Assembly: GCA_022797295.1 (NCBI GenBank)
Contig: JAAWKH010000021.1
Span: 1-33,309 of the forward strand
DNA from: Peptococcaceae bacterium
GTDB taxonomy: Bacteria > Bacillota > Dehalobacteriia > UBA4068 > UBA4997
Reading direction: 5' to 3'
Length of the DNA stretch: 33,309 nucleotides
The notes under the pieces are model-generated. The model made no database searches. It was not told where the DNA came from and was given only the letters and a program-made list of their open reading frames with translations. The position numbers were made by a program, and so were the translations under genes. Shown in pieces: positions 1 through 7,787 of the stretch (its first letter is position 1; each line of letters opens with the position of its first letter).

Positions 1-160
1 CGCTCAGGCTAGGCAATCGCTAACAATTACTACTTTCTCATTACCTGTTGGTGCCATATCCTATCCCATTCGGGCTGCGCCCTCAGGGATTAGTTCACAC
101 TAAGCTCTGCCGTCGCCTTTCGCTACGCTCAGGCTAGGCAATCGCTAAGTGTTCACTAAC
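1..160. repeat. Hairpin-forming intergenic repeat, one full copy and the tail of another
   Basis: A 23-bp direct repeat (CGCTCAGGCTAGGCAATCGC plus TAA) occurs at 1-23 and again at 126-148. The second copy lies in a long imperfect inverted repeat: the arm at 89-105 pairs with 144-160 (13 of 17 positions), and inside it GCC 109-111 pairs with GGC 137-139 and GCCT 115-118 with AGGC 131-134. The right arm touches the stop codon of the DUF1963 gene. A short GGGC/GCCC hairpin also sits near 72-83. The copy at 1-23 is cut by the window edge, so tandem units about 125 bp apart are likely. It could be a REP- or MITE-like element or a terminator; I see no coding capacity. Confidence 0.55.
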
Positions 161-890
161 AGCACTGCCAATCATATTCCACCTCTGAAAAATCGCACTT
201 CTGCAAAGCCTCGCGGGAGATTAAAAAGGTGCAGTTGCCGGAATCACCGAACATAATGCCGGTTTCATCATCAATATCCAGCTGTAGCAGCAGCACGTCG
301 CATTCTCCGTCGTCATAGTATTCCGGCGAATGCTGCACAAAAACCGGATAACCGCCCACCCGGCAACCATCGGCATAACAAACCTCATAAAGCGCGTCCC
401 ACTGCTCATTGCTCACCTTTTCAAAAAAGCGCTGGGTAAAAGCTTCGCACTCCGTGGTTATTGGCTTTTCGTCAGGGCTAAAAATCATCGCGCCAGCCTT
501 ATAAAACGGCTGATACCCCTGATAATCCGCCTCAAACGGATTTTCCGTCAGCAGCCCGGCCTCATCGCGCTGATATTCAGCCAAATAGCGCACCTCGCAC
601 TTTTCCTCCAAACCGTAAAGCTCATCGTCACCGACAAAAAACTGCAACAATCCAGTGTGAGGAAAATCCGGCAGAGGCGGCATATCATCCAAATTCAGCT
701 GCGCCAAAAACATCATCGGCCGCCCCTCGGAATCCCTAGGATAATCCGCCGCGTCCGCCAAATAAGGGCAACCGCCCAGCTTGCTCTCCCAAGGCTTAGT
801 GGACCGCAGCTCAAAACTGATTTCCACGCTAGGCCGCAGGGTGGATTCCAAAAACTCGCGCTGCTCCGCCAAAATCTCCGGCAAATCCAT
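156..890 (-). CDS. YwqG/DUF1963 family protein
   Basis: A 244-aa soluble protein with no signal peptide. The segment MMFLAQLNLDDMPPLPDFP followed by LLQFFVGDDELYG is the hallmark of the YwqG-like DUF1963 fold, as are the GGCPYLADAADYPRD segment before it and the late FGDSGNCTFLI segment. The molecular function of the family is unknown. The start is supported by AGAGGAG about 9 nt upstream. It lies 93 bp downstream of the metallo-beta-lactamase gene on the same strand and could be the last gene of the competence transcript. The stop codon is inside the hairpin repeat at the left edge. Family assignment is from recognised motifs. Confidence 0.8.
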   Translation of the reverse strand: MDLPEILAEQREFLESTLRPSVEISFELRSTKPWESKLGGCPYLADAADYPRDSEGRPMMFLAQLNLDDMPPLPDFPHTGLLQFFVGDDELYGLEEKCEVRYLAEYQRDEAGLLTENPFEADYQGYQPFYKAGAMIFSPDEKPITTECEAFTQRFFEKVSNEQWDALYEVCYADGCRVGGYPVFVQHSPEYYDDGECDVLLLQLDIDDETGIMFGDSGNCTFLISREALQKCDFSEVEYDWQCC

Positions 891-983
891 TAAAAATCAC
901 TCCTCTTAACCATTTCACACAGCTCGTTTTACACTCGAATTTTATTTACGAAATATTTTCGACACCTGCCAGCCAATTCCTGC

Positions 984-1895
984 TTAATCGGCCTCCAATA
1001 AACGACTATCATCAAGCGCACTTTCAAAATAGGCCTGTCCATTCCGATACGAAATACGGCAGGAGCCATGCAAATCCGTGCGCCAAATTGGCACGCCACG
1101 CCGCTGCCAATATTTAACCACTGCCGCGCCCGGATGGCCAAAGCTGTTATCCCGCCCCACCGAAATAAAAACCGCCTGTGGAGCAAATCCGGCGTACCAA
1201 CTTTCGTCATAGCTGTAGCGGCTGCCGTGGTGCGGCAACTGCAAAACCTCAATCTCGCTGCAATCCAACCCGGCCACTGCCATATGCAGCTGCTCGCCCA
1301 CCAAATCGCCGCAGGTGAGCACATCAAAATCCTGGTAGCTAATCCGCAGCACCAGTGAGCCGTTATTCACCTGCTCCGGGTTAAACTCCGCCCCAGAGAG
1401 CGGCCCCAGCACCTCTATCCGAAAATTATCAGAAAACTGAAAAACCTCGCCAGCCGCCACCGCCAGCACCGGCACGCCCCTGGCCTCCGCCAAGGCCAAC
1501 AGCTGCTCCTGCCTTTCGCTGGCCAGATAACCGCGGAAAACAGCCAAATAATCCACCCGCATTTCATCCAACACCGCAAAAAGGCCGCCAATATGATCCG
1601 TGTCTGGATGGGTGTTAAAAACCACATCCAAGCGGCCAATGCCCTGCGCTTTCAAATACGGAATAACCACTCGCTCCGCCATACCAGTAATATCAGTGGG
1701 CCGGCCACCGCCGTCAATCAGCACATTGTAGCCGTCTGCGGAAACCAGCAGCGCATCACCCTGCCCCACGTCAAGCAGCGTCAGCTGAAATCCCTCGCGT
1801 CTGGCCGCCCAGCCCGGCAACAACAACACCAGCAAAGCAGAAAGCAGTAAAAGCAACGCTGCCAGCTTATATTTTTTCATCTGCCCAAGCTGCAT
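984..1895 (-). CDS. ComEC C-terminal-type metallo-beta-lactamase protein, separate ORF
   Basis: A 303-aa protein corresponding to the C-terminal third of ComEC. Residues 8-30 form a hydrophobic segment, followed by the typical LTLLDVGQGDALLV strand, IDGGG, the metal-binding NTHPDTDHIGG loop, LPHHGS, and a late SVGRDNSFGHP segment. In ComEC/Rec2 proteins this domain faces outside and is thought to degrade the non-transported DNA strand or act at the pore. It starts inside the 3' end of the comEC ORF in another frame (29-nt overlap). GAGGGTGA at 1899-1906 lies just before the ATG at 1895; a second ATG at 1880 is possible. One base less in the A6 tract at 1872-1877 would fuse it to ComEC, so either a natural split gene or an indel is possible. 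Confidence 0.85.
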   Translation of the reverse strand: MQLGQMKKYKLAALLLLLSALLVLLLPGWAARREGFQLTLLDVGQGDALLVSADGYNVLIDGGGRPTDITGMAERVVIPYLKAQGIGRLDVVFNTHPDTDHIGGLFAVLDEMRVDYLAVFRGYLASERQEQLLALAEARGVPVLAVAAGEVFQFSDNFRIEVLGPLSGAEFNPEQVNNGSLVLRISYQDFDVLTCGDLVGEQLHMAVAGLDCSEIEVLQLPHHGSRYSYDESWYAGFAPQAVFISVGRDNSFGHPGAAVVKYWQRRGVPIWRTDLHGSCRISYRNGQAYFESALDDSRLLEAD

Positions 1896-3426
1896 TTTTC
1901 ACCCTCGCTAAACAATATAACGCCGCCGCCAGCAGCAAATAATATAACAACAACGCCGGCCAACCCGGACGCAGCGCGTAAACAAAAGCGTGCGGCAAAT
2001 TTGCCAGCAGCTCCGCTCCACGATACATCCATTCCGCCAGCAGACCGGCTCCGGCCAGCGGTATGTAGGCCAAGCCCAGCCAAGCCAACGGCATAGCCAG
2101 CAATATCAGCAGCAGAACCAGGCCCGCGCCGCACAACAAAAACGGCGAAGCCAGCAAACCAACCAAAGATACTGTGTTAAAAAAGTAGACCAGCAACGGC
2201 ATAATCATAAACTGAGCCGCCAAGCTAACGCTGAGCAATGGGCTAGGCGCCAGCACCTGCCACCAAGGCGCTGTAAACAAAATGCCCGCCGTAGCCAGAA
2301 AAGACAGTAAAAAACCAGGCTCTCGCAACCACCCCGGCTGCCAAAGCAACAACAGAAAAACGGCCAAAATTAAAGCGCAGCCGCTGTGCCCACCGCGCTC
2401 GCCAGCCAAAGCCAGCAAGGCGGCCAGCGTCATCACCGCAGCCCGCAGAACGGAGGGAGTTGGCCCAACCACCAGGCAAAAAAACACAACCAACGCCACC
2501 AAAACCAAAAACCGCAGCCAGCCCGGCAATGGCAGCAGCCGGCCCAAACCACGCAGCAGCCAAGCGGCTAGCAGCGTCACATATCCAACGTGTAGGCCGG
2601 AAACTGCAAACAAGTGCATTATACCACTTTGAGCCAAAACACTGCTTTGGCCGTTGGTTAGCATACCGGTTTCCCCAAAGCCAATGCCTTTCAGCAAAGC
2701 CTGCTGCAAAGGCGGCAACGGCTCCATCGCCGCAAAAACCCTTTGGCGCACCGCCAACCCCAAATTAGGCAGTGAATATGGCGCAGCCAACCGGCTAAAA
2801 CTCAGGCCTTGAGGAACCGGCCGCACGGCAGCCGCCACGGACTGGCTGCGCAGATAATCACGCTCGCTCAAGCTAAAATTATGCGTGCGGCTTTGGTCAA
2901 GCACCAAGCCGCTTACCTGCAAGCAATCGCCGGCCTTAGGCCGCAAGGGAGCCGTCACAATCAGCAAACGTCCTCGCCAACCGTTTTGATCCTCACCCTG
3001 CATAACAAAGCTGTAACCATTGCGCGGCGCGTCTGCCAGCGCGTCAAAGGCATTTTCCTCCCGCTCCAAAACCTGCACCACGCGGCCGCGAAAAAACACC
3101 GCCTCGTCCGGCGGCACCGCAAAGCTGGTCAGGCGCAGCTCTGCCAAGCCGCTCCAGGCCAGGCCCAACAACAAAAAAGCGGGCAAAAGACAAACCGGAC
3201 GATTAGCCAGCAAGGCTGCCGTGGCCGCCAAACCAACCAACACCAACGCAGCTGGCAGGCCCACCGCCGGCAAGGCCCAAACGCCAAGCTCACGCAAGGC
3301 AACGCCCAATCCAAAAGCCAACATCGCCGCCCAGACAAAATAAACCTGGCAGGCCGCCCGCAATTCCGCCCAAAGCCCACCAGGTTTAAACCGCTTAAAC
3401 TTCAATTTTATCTTTAAGCTGTTCAT
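1867..3426 (-). CDS. comEC: ComEC competence membrane channel, N-terminal and core part
   Basis: About 519 aa, polytopic. The N-terminal hydrophobic pair and the following soluble region fit DUF4131 of ComEC. The core has the diagnostic GIMHLFAVSGLHVGYVTLL motif and VGPTPSVLRAAVMTLAALLALAGER, the Competence-domain signature, followed by many membrane segments. ComEC is the inner-membrane channel for single-stranded DNA during transformation. The metallo-beta-lactamase domain normally fused at its C-terminus is in the next ORF. I take the ATG at 3426, which overlaps the end of comEA by 32 bp; a longer reading to 3531 would only repeat comEA sequence in another frame. A TTG at 3405 is an alternative start. 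The ORF ends ...NAAWADEKI with TAA at 1867-1869. Confidence 0.88.
   Translation of the reverse strand: MNSLKIKLKFKRFKPGGLWAELRAACQVYFVWAAMLAFGLGVALRELGVWALPAVGLPAALVLVGLAATAALLANRPVCLLPAFLLLGLAWSGLAELRLTSFAVPPDEAVFFRGRVVQVLEREENAFDALADAPRNGYSFVMQGEDQNGWRGRLLIVTAPLRPKAGDCLQVSGLVLDQSRTHNFSLSERDYLRSQSVAAAVRPVPQGLSFSRLAAPYSLPNLGLAVRQRVFAAMEPLPPLQQALLKGIGFGETGMLTNGQSSVLAQSGIMHLFAVSGLHVGYVTLLAAWLLRGLGRLLPLPGWLRFLVLVALVVFFCLVVGPTPSVLRAAVMTLAALLALAGERGGHSGCALILAVFLLLLWQPGWLREPGFLLSFLATAGILFTAPWWQVLAPSPLLSVSLAAQFMIMPLLVYFFNTVSLVGLLASPFLLCGAGLVLLLILLAMPLAWLGLAYIPLAGAGLLAEWMYRGAELLANLPHAFVYALRPGWPALLLYYLLLAAALYCLARVKNAAWADEKI
1872..1877 (-). other. A6 tract at the comEC split point
   Basis: On the minus strand the comEC 3' end reads GATGAAAAAATATAAG. 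In the comEC frame this gives D-E-K-I-stop. Removing one A from the run gives D-E-K-Y-K-L and continues directly into the metallo-beta-lactamase frame. A sequencing indel, a true mutation, or slippage by RNA polymerase could all join the two parts. Confidence 0.6.
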
Positions 3427-4030
3427 ATATCTTTTCGCCAATTCCTTTAACGCCCAACAGCTCCTCCTTATAGGCAAAGCCCTGATGCTCCACCCGATAA
3501 TCAATGATGGCCTGCGCTCGGCTAGGCCCAATGCTCGGCAACAGACACAGCTCGTCCAAAGTGGCCGTGTTGATGTTCAAAAGATGGCCCGCCGCCGCGT
3601 CCACTTCCGCATATTGCCAATTATTGACCAACCAAGAGGGCTCCTCGGAGATTAATGCACCGGCCGCCGCTACATAATATTCATCCCCGTGCTGCGGTTG
3701 ACGCGCCAAATCCAGCTGAGTGATGTCGCTTTCCGGCAAAGGCTGGGCAAATTCCAAAAAATCGCGCAGAGTAACCTCCGATTGCAAACGATAATAGCCC
3801 CGATTGCGCACGTTGCCACTGATAGCCACCACAATTTCACCCTCTGGCAGTTGTTCGGCAAAACCGCTGGCCGCCACAATGCCCAGCGCAGGCTCAGCTG
3901 CCGGCAGCAAACCAGCTTGCCAAGCCGCATACTGAGCAATCGTGCCGTAAAGCAGCAGCAACAGCAAAGGCAAGCCCAGCAAAAAGCGCTGGTCTAGCTT
4001 TTTCAGCTGAAACTTAGGCATTTTCCTCAA
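3395..4030 (-). CDS. comEA: ComEA-type DNA receptor (SLBB plus helix-hairpin-helix)
   Basis: A 211-aa protein with a single membrane anchor (about residues 15-35), then an SLBB-type domain (IVVAISGNVRNRGYYRLQ, LRDFLEFAQPL) and a C-terminal double helix-hairpin-helix DNA-binding domain: LNINTATLDELCLLPSIG, AQAIIDYR, ELLGVKGIGEKIYEQLK. ComEA binds double-stranded DNA outside the membrane and hands it to ComEC, which is the next gene. The N-terminus reads MRKMPKFQLKK, so the ATG at 4021 is an alternative start to 4030. Only about 15 bp separate it from the upstream Lys-rich membrane protein gene, so the two are likely co-transcribed. Confidence 0.92.
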   Translation of the reverse strand: MRKMPKFQLKKLDQRFLLGLPLLLLLLYGTIAQYAAWQAGLLPAAEPALGIVAASGFAEQLPEGEIVVAISGNVRNRGYYRLQSEVTLRDFLEFAQPLPESDITQLDLARQPQHGDEYYVAAAGALISEEPSWLVNNWQYAEVDAAAGHLLNINTATLDELCLLPSIGPSRAQAIIDYRVEHQGFAYKEELLGVKGIGEKIYEQLKDKIEV

Positions 4031-4045
4031 ATCCCCTGCACCAGC

Positions 4046-5230
4046 TTACTGTTTAACAGGCGTTAGCTCGCCGGTTTCCTGGTCCTGCCTGTAAATGGTT
4101 CGGCCATTGCCGCTCATCACAAACACACCGACAAAATCATTGGTGTTGGTTACCTCATCAATGCTGTAAACCGTAAATTTACGGAACACCTTACCATCTA
4201 TCACCACATTGCCGCCCTGAGAATAAGTATGATATTCCTCCATAGACTCGCCTGGCAAACCAAGATCGGATGGCTTCATTTGCTCAACATAATCCATCGC
4301 GCTGCCGGTATTCATCATTGGCTCCTCCGGGAAAGCCGCCTGTGGGCAACTAATTTCCACCGTACAAGCGCCCTTTTCCTCCTGCCAAGTCAAACGCACC
4401 TGGAAAAGCCGCCCCTCCACGCTGGCCTCGCGCGCCAAGAGCAAGGTACCGTCCGCCAATTTAGGCGCAGCAGGTTCCGCATCATCAGCTTCTTTTTCAG
4501 CATCATCGGCCTCAGCTTCGTCGGCCGCCTCCGCCGGTGCAGCAAAAACTGGCAGTTCTTCCACCTCATTATAATTTTCATCAACAATAATAAAGCCCTG
4601 TTCATCCGCCCACAAGGCCGTCACATATTGTTCCAAGGCCGCCGGCGTCACTCCCTCATAACCATAAAGCAGCATAGCGTCAATATCCACCGGTTGCGGT
4701 TCGGCATTTTCCGCTTCATCGGCAGTTTCTTCATCCTTATCTTTTTTATCCTCTTTCGGCTCCTCACCCTCGGCCGCCTCCGGCTCCTGCAAGGTAAATG
4801 TCACCAGCTTGCCGCCCTCTTCCAGGTAGCTGTCCAGCACAATAGTGCTTTCCTCAGCAATCGCATAGGCCTCAGGCGGGGTCAGTTCCTTATCGCCGCC
4901 CAACACAAATTTAGCCGCCAGAGCGCCGCCAGCCACCAACAGCAACAAAACGGGAATTAACAGCTTCAAATTCAGCTTTTTCTTGCCCTCTTCATTTTCA
5001 CCCTTGCCAGATTTAGCCGACTTGTTAGCTTTTTTGCTTTTTTTGGCTTCCTGCTTTTTTGTTTTAGCCTCTTGCTTAGCCTTTTGCTTTTGGGCTTTAA
5101 TCGCCGCTTTTTCTTTCTTTTTTTTAGCCTTTTCCTCGTTTTTTTCCGCTTTTTTTCTAATTTGTTCTTCCTTTTTACGTGCTTTAGCCTCTTGTTTGGC
5201 CGAATTATCCTTTTTAGCTTTCTTTTTCAT
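4046..5230 (-). CDS. Lys-rich single-pass membrane protein of unknown function
   Basis: A 394-aa protein. The first ~85 residues are almost wholly Lys, Glu and Ala and are probably a charged helix or coiled coil in the cytoplasm. One membrane segment follows (LLIPVLLLLVAGGALAAKFVL, about residues 90-110), then an external region of about 280 residues with two acidic low-complexity inserts (roughly 150-180 and 235-260). I recognise no family. The ATG at 5230 is chosen because it overlaps the TGA of the upstream ATPase gene (ATGA) and has GAGGTGGGAG just upstream; the earlier GTG at 5242 lies inside that SD. The tight coupling suggests it may be the membrane partner of that ATPase, in the place FtsX would take. 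This is inference. Confidence 0.7.
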   Translation of the reverse strand: MKKKAKKDNSAKQEAKARKKEEQIRKKAEKNEEKAKKKKEKAAIKAQKQKAKQEAKTKKQEAKKSKKANKSAKSGKGENEEGKKKLNLKLLIPVLLLLVAGGALAAKFVLGGDKELTPPEAYAIAEESTIVLDSYLEEGGKLVTFTLQEPEAAEGEEPKEDKKDKDEETADEAENAEPQPVDIDAMLLYGYEGVTPAALEQYVTALWADEQGFIIVDENYNEVEELPVFAAPAEAADEAEADDAEKEADDAEPAAPKLADGTLLLAREASVEGRLFQVRLTWQEEKGACTVEISCPQAAFPEEPMMNTGSAMDYVEQMKPSDLGLPGESMEEYHTYSQGGNVVIDGKVFRKFTVYSIDEVTNTNDFVGVFVMSGNGRTIYRQDQETGELTPVKQ

Positions 5231-6006
5231 TTTCTCTCCCACCTCTTGTGCTTTTTCTTCTGTTTATCTGCCCAAGCTTCGGCAAAAATATTAGCCGGTT
5301 GCCGCGGCACCTCGCCATAACGTCCATTATGCACATCACCGGTAATTCGCCCATCAGTCAGGGTAATCACTCTTCGGCGCATAATATTCACATACTGACT
5401 AGCGTGAGTTGCCATCACAATGGTAACTCCACGGCTGTTTAGCTCATTAAGCAGATACATAATATCCCAAATGTTGTCGTCATCCAAATTGGCCGTCAGC
5501 TCATCTAAAAGCAGTATCTTAGGACTGTTCACCAAAGCGCGGGCCAGCTCAACCAGGCGCACCTCGCCCAGCGAAAGATCCGCTGGAAAACAATGCTCCA
5601 CGCCCTGCATACCAACCAAGCCAAGCGCCTTGCCAACCGCCTTATCCCATTTGGCCCGCCGCCCAATGGAGCGGGCCGCCTGAGCCATAAACAAATTTTC
5701 ATAGATGGTGCGTTTGCGCAGCAGCTGTGGCTCCTGCCAAACATAGCCAAAGCAACGTCGCAAACGAAAATGCCAGGGACCAAAATAATGCCCCATGTTC
5801 ACATTATCCAAATAGGCCGCTCCCTCGTCCGGCTGCAAATCACCGCCCAACATCCGCAACACCGTGGTTTTGCCAGCGCCGCTGCTGCCGGTTAAAAACA
5901 CAAACTCGCCCTGCTCAACCGTCAGGTTAATATCCTGCACAGCCACCAGCTTTTGCTTTTCCACCTTGTAAAATTTGCTTGCACCTTCCAGACGCAAATC
6001 GGGCAT
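5227..6006 (-). CDS. FtsE/LolD-type ABC transporter ATPase without FtsX
   Basis: A 259-aa ABC ATPase with all main motifs: Walker A GSSGAGKTT (40-48), Q-loop region YVWQEPQLL, signature LSLGEVRLVELARAL (from 144), Walker B ILLLDELTANLD (164-175) and the switch His in MATHAS (201). Overall it is most like FtsE, which works with FtsX in division or cell-wall hydrolase control. There is no FtsX in the window; the next gene, coupled by ATGA, is a one-span Lys-rich membrane protein. The signature has LSLGE in place of LSGGE, and Walker B ends in EL rather than EP. The C-terminus (last ~15 residues) is Lys-rich. The start has AAGGAG about 11 nt upstream. Confidence 0.8.
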   Translation of the reverse strand: MPDLRLEGASKFYKVEKQKLVAVQDINLTVEQGEFVFLTGSSGAGKTTVLRMLGGDLQPDEGAAYLDNVNMGHYFGPWHFRLRRCFGYVWQEPQLLRKRTIYENLFMAQAARSIGRRAKWDKAVGKALGLVGMQGVEHCFPADLSLGEVRLVELARALVNSPKILLLDELTANLDDDNIWDIMYLLNELNSRGVTIVMATHASQYVNIMRRRVITLTDGRITGDVHNGRYGEVPRQPANIFAEAWADKQKKKHKRWERK

Positions 6007-6051
6007 AAACTGGCCACTCCTTATTTTTCAATATAAAAATTGCGCTGCCAC

Positions 6052-6080
6052 TGGACACTTCCTGCTAAAAATGCTATAAT
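6052..6080 (+). promoter_or_regulatory. Sigma-A promoter of the C39-type peptidase gene
   Basis: -35 TGGACA at 6052-6057, 17-bp spacer, extended -10 TGCTATAAT with TATAAT at 6075-6080. It overlaps the opposing promoter at 6084-6112. Confidence 0.8.
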
Positions 6081-6083
6081 GAT

Positions 6084-6112
6084 ATTATACTACATCTGAA
6101 ACCTAAAGTCAC
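6084..6112 (-). promoter_or_regulatory. Sigma-A promoter of the FtsE-like/competence gene block
   Basis: On the minus strand: -35 GTGACT (6112-6107), 17-bp spacer, -10 TATAAT (6089-6084). The two -10 boxes of this divergent pair are only 3 bp apart, so the promoters occupy each other's sites. Confidence 0.65.
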
Positions 6113-6141
6113 CATTAAAATAGGGAAAAAGGATAAAAAAT

Positions 6142-7077
6142 ATGCAACAATCAGCACGCAAAACCATCTATATTTGCCTGGCATTGGTTTCACTGGCTGT
6201 TTTTTGTATTGGCTTGGTGGAGCTGGCCGTCTGCCGTGTGGCAGACCCCATTCTTTATCGCCAAATCACGGAGCCCGTCAAGCAGTTGACGGTGGAAACC
6301 AGCCGCAACGTCAAGCATTTGGTAATCACTGGACGTGATAATCTGGTGGAAATGCACCAGAACTTTTTTGAAGAAGTCAGTCTGGCCGCAGAAAATCTTT
6401 CCAGGCAGGTGTCCCAAATAGCCGAGGCCGTGGAGGAAGCCCAACTTCCCCCAGACGACACTGAACTGCCGCCCGTGCCGCTGGCCGGCGACCCTAACAT
6501 CACCAGCCTAATCGAGCAGGATGGAGTTTATTATCTTACCGGCAGCAGCTTGCAGGTGGTTTACTTCAACCAAAAGGATGAGCCCTGGGCCAGCCAGCTT
6601 TATGGCACGGATCCAATCGCCGGTTACGCCTGCGGCCCCACCGCCTTGGCTATGGTGGTATCTACTTTTCGAGATGAGCAGGTTAACCCAGCCCAAATGA
6701 GCAAATTCTGTGCAGATAGTGGCTATTGGGCCAAACGCCAGGGTTCCTATCTTTCCATCGTGCCCGGCGTAGCAGACGCTTACAGCCTAACCTGCTCGCC
6801 AGTTTCTCTGCGCGATTTAAGCAAGGAAAATTTAATGGCGCACCTGGCCAACGGCGAAATGGCAATCGCCCTGATGAGCAAAGGCCACTTCACCAGCAGC
6901 GGCCATTTCATTGTGTTGCGCGGCGTCACTCTGGACGGCCAAATTCTGGTGGCCGACCCTGCCAGTTTGGAGCGCACGCTCACCCCCTGGGATTTGGATC
7001 TCATTTTGGATGAGCTTTCCCCCAGCCGCTCCAGCGGCGCGCCGCTTTGGCTGTTAAGCCCTAAAAAGGAGCTCTAA
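6142..7077 (+). CDS. Membrane-anchored C39-like cysteine peptidase
   Basis: A 311-aa protein with an N-terminal membrane segment (about 8-30), a mostly helical stalk (40-100), and a C-terminal papain-like C39_2-type domain. The nucleophile motif is GYACGPTALAMV (Cys164), the His is in SGHFIVLRGV (His255), and the third residue is in LVADPAS (Asp272), in the order expected for this family. It lacks an ABC transporter fusion, so it is not a bacteriocin exporter; related proteins are exported peptidases or amidases of unknown substrate. AAAGGA lies about 9 nt upstream of the ATG, and a good sigma-A promoter is at 6052-6080. A bidirectional terminator follows at 7158-7191. Confidence 0.8.
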   Translation: MQQSARKTIYICLALVSLAVFCIGLVELAVCRVADPILYRQITEPVKQLTVETSRNVKHLVITGRDNLVEMHQNFFEEVSLAAENLSRQVSQIAEAVEEAQLPPDDTELPPVPLAGDPNITSLIEQDGVYYLTGSSLQVVYFNQKDEPWASQLYGTDPIAGYACGPTALAMVVSTFRDEQVNPAQMSKFCADSGYWAKRQGSYLSIVPGVADAYSLTCSPVSLRDLSKENLMAHLANGEMAIALMSKGHFTSSGHFIVLRGVTLDGQILVADPASLERTLTPWDLDLILDELSPSRSSGAPLWLLSPKKEL

Positions 7078-7127
7078 AACTGGCGTTTAATTAAAATCGT
7101 CAATATGCTCCGCATATAGTCAAACAT
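7074..7127 (-). CDS. Possible 17-aa peptide ORF
   Basis: The minus strand has GGAGGA about 6 nt before an ATG and a 17-codon ORF, MFDYMRSILTILIKRQF, whose stop lies inside the 3' end of the peptidase gene. The peptide is hydrophobic with basic ends. It lies beyond the terminator of the CD1247-like gene, so it would need its own promoter; TTGGAA-16-TATATT is a weak candidate just upstream. Chance occurrence is quite possible. Confidence 0.25.
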   Translation of the reverse strand: MFDYMRSILTILIKRQF

Positions 7128-7157
7128 TTAAATTCCTCCAAGTGGACAATATATAGT

Positions 7158-7201
7158 AAAGGCGACATTTTCCAAACGAAATGCCGCCTTTATTATTTTT
7201 T
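7158..7201. terminator. Bidirectional Rho-independent terminator
   Basis: Arm 7158-7170 (AAAGGCGACATTT) pairs with 7179-7191 (AAATGCCGCCTTT) with one G-U wobble and an 8-nt loop. A T-rich run follows to 7201. It serves the peptidase gene on the plus strand and probably the CD1247-like gene on the minus strand. Confidence 0.85.
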
Positions 7202-7214
7202 AAGCAAACGGGAA

Positions 7215-7694
7215 CTATTTATCTTCGCCGTCTTCGGCTTCGTCCTCTTTTTCCACTTCTACGTACTCAGCGTCATTGGAGAACACAGCCGCGTCGCAAA
7301 CCGGGCAAACAACCTCAATCGGTTCGTCTGCATCCAGAATATCCGAGCTGAAGCAAACGGTTTCGTGACAATTAGGGCAAGTGACTTCAACATAGTCCTC
7401 TTCCTCGTCACAGCAGCAGTCGTCGTCATCGCAGCAGCAATCATCATCACAGCAGCAATCGTCGTCGTCATCACCGAAAACTTCGTCCTCAACCTCAGCC
7501 AAGTCCTCGTCCAGCTCATCAACATAATCATAAATTTCATCCAAATCAGTGGACATTTCTGCCACCTCATCAGCCATATCAGCCAAAACCTCCAGGATGG
7601 ATTTCAGCAGCTTACCCTCTTTTGAGGCCTCTTCAATTTCCATACCCTCGGCCAGGCCCTGCAAAAACACAACCTTCTCTTTCAGTTCACTCAT
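7215..7694 (-). CDS. CD1247-type protein with Asp/Cys metal-binding-like tract and zinc ribbon
   Basis: A 159-aa acidic protein. Residues 1-70 (MSELKEKVVFLQGLAEGMEI onward) match the CD1247 N-terminal domain known from Clostridia and form a probable helical coiled coil. Residues 75-100 are an unbroken low-complexity tract of Asp and Cys with three CCC triplets. A zinc-ribbon-like part follows (CPNC at 106-109, C114, CPVC at 130-133), then an acidic tail. The CxxC pairs point to one zinc site. The Asp/Cys tract could bind further metal or act as a redox store, but no function is established. GGGAGG lies 9 nt upstream of the ATG. Confidence 0.75.
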   Translation of the reverse strand: MSELKEKVVFLQGLAEGMEIEEASKEGKLLKSILEVLADMADEVAEMSTDLDEIYDYVDELDEDLAEVEDEVFGDDDDDCCCDDDCCCDDDDCCCDEEEDYVEVTCPNCHETVCFSSDILDADEPIEVVCPVCDAAVFSNDAEYVEVEKEDEAEDGEDK

Positions 7695-7787
7695 CAGCGC
7701 AAACCTCCCTTGCCAAATTTTTTATACTTAACGGCATTTATCAGAACACCAAAACCTTCCTAATAATATGCCCGAAAAGCCTAAAGC

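Noticed and set aside
4229..4960. 243-aa plus-strand ORF
   Set aside because: It is antisense to the Lys-rich membrane protein gene and has no SD or recognisable domain.
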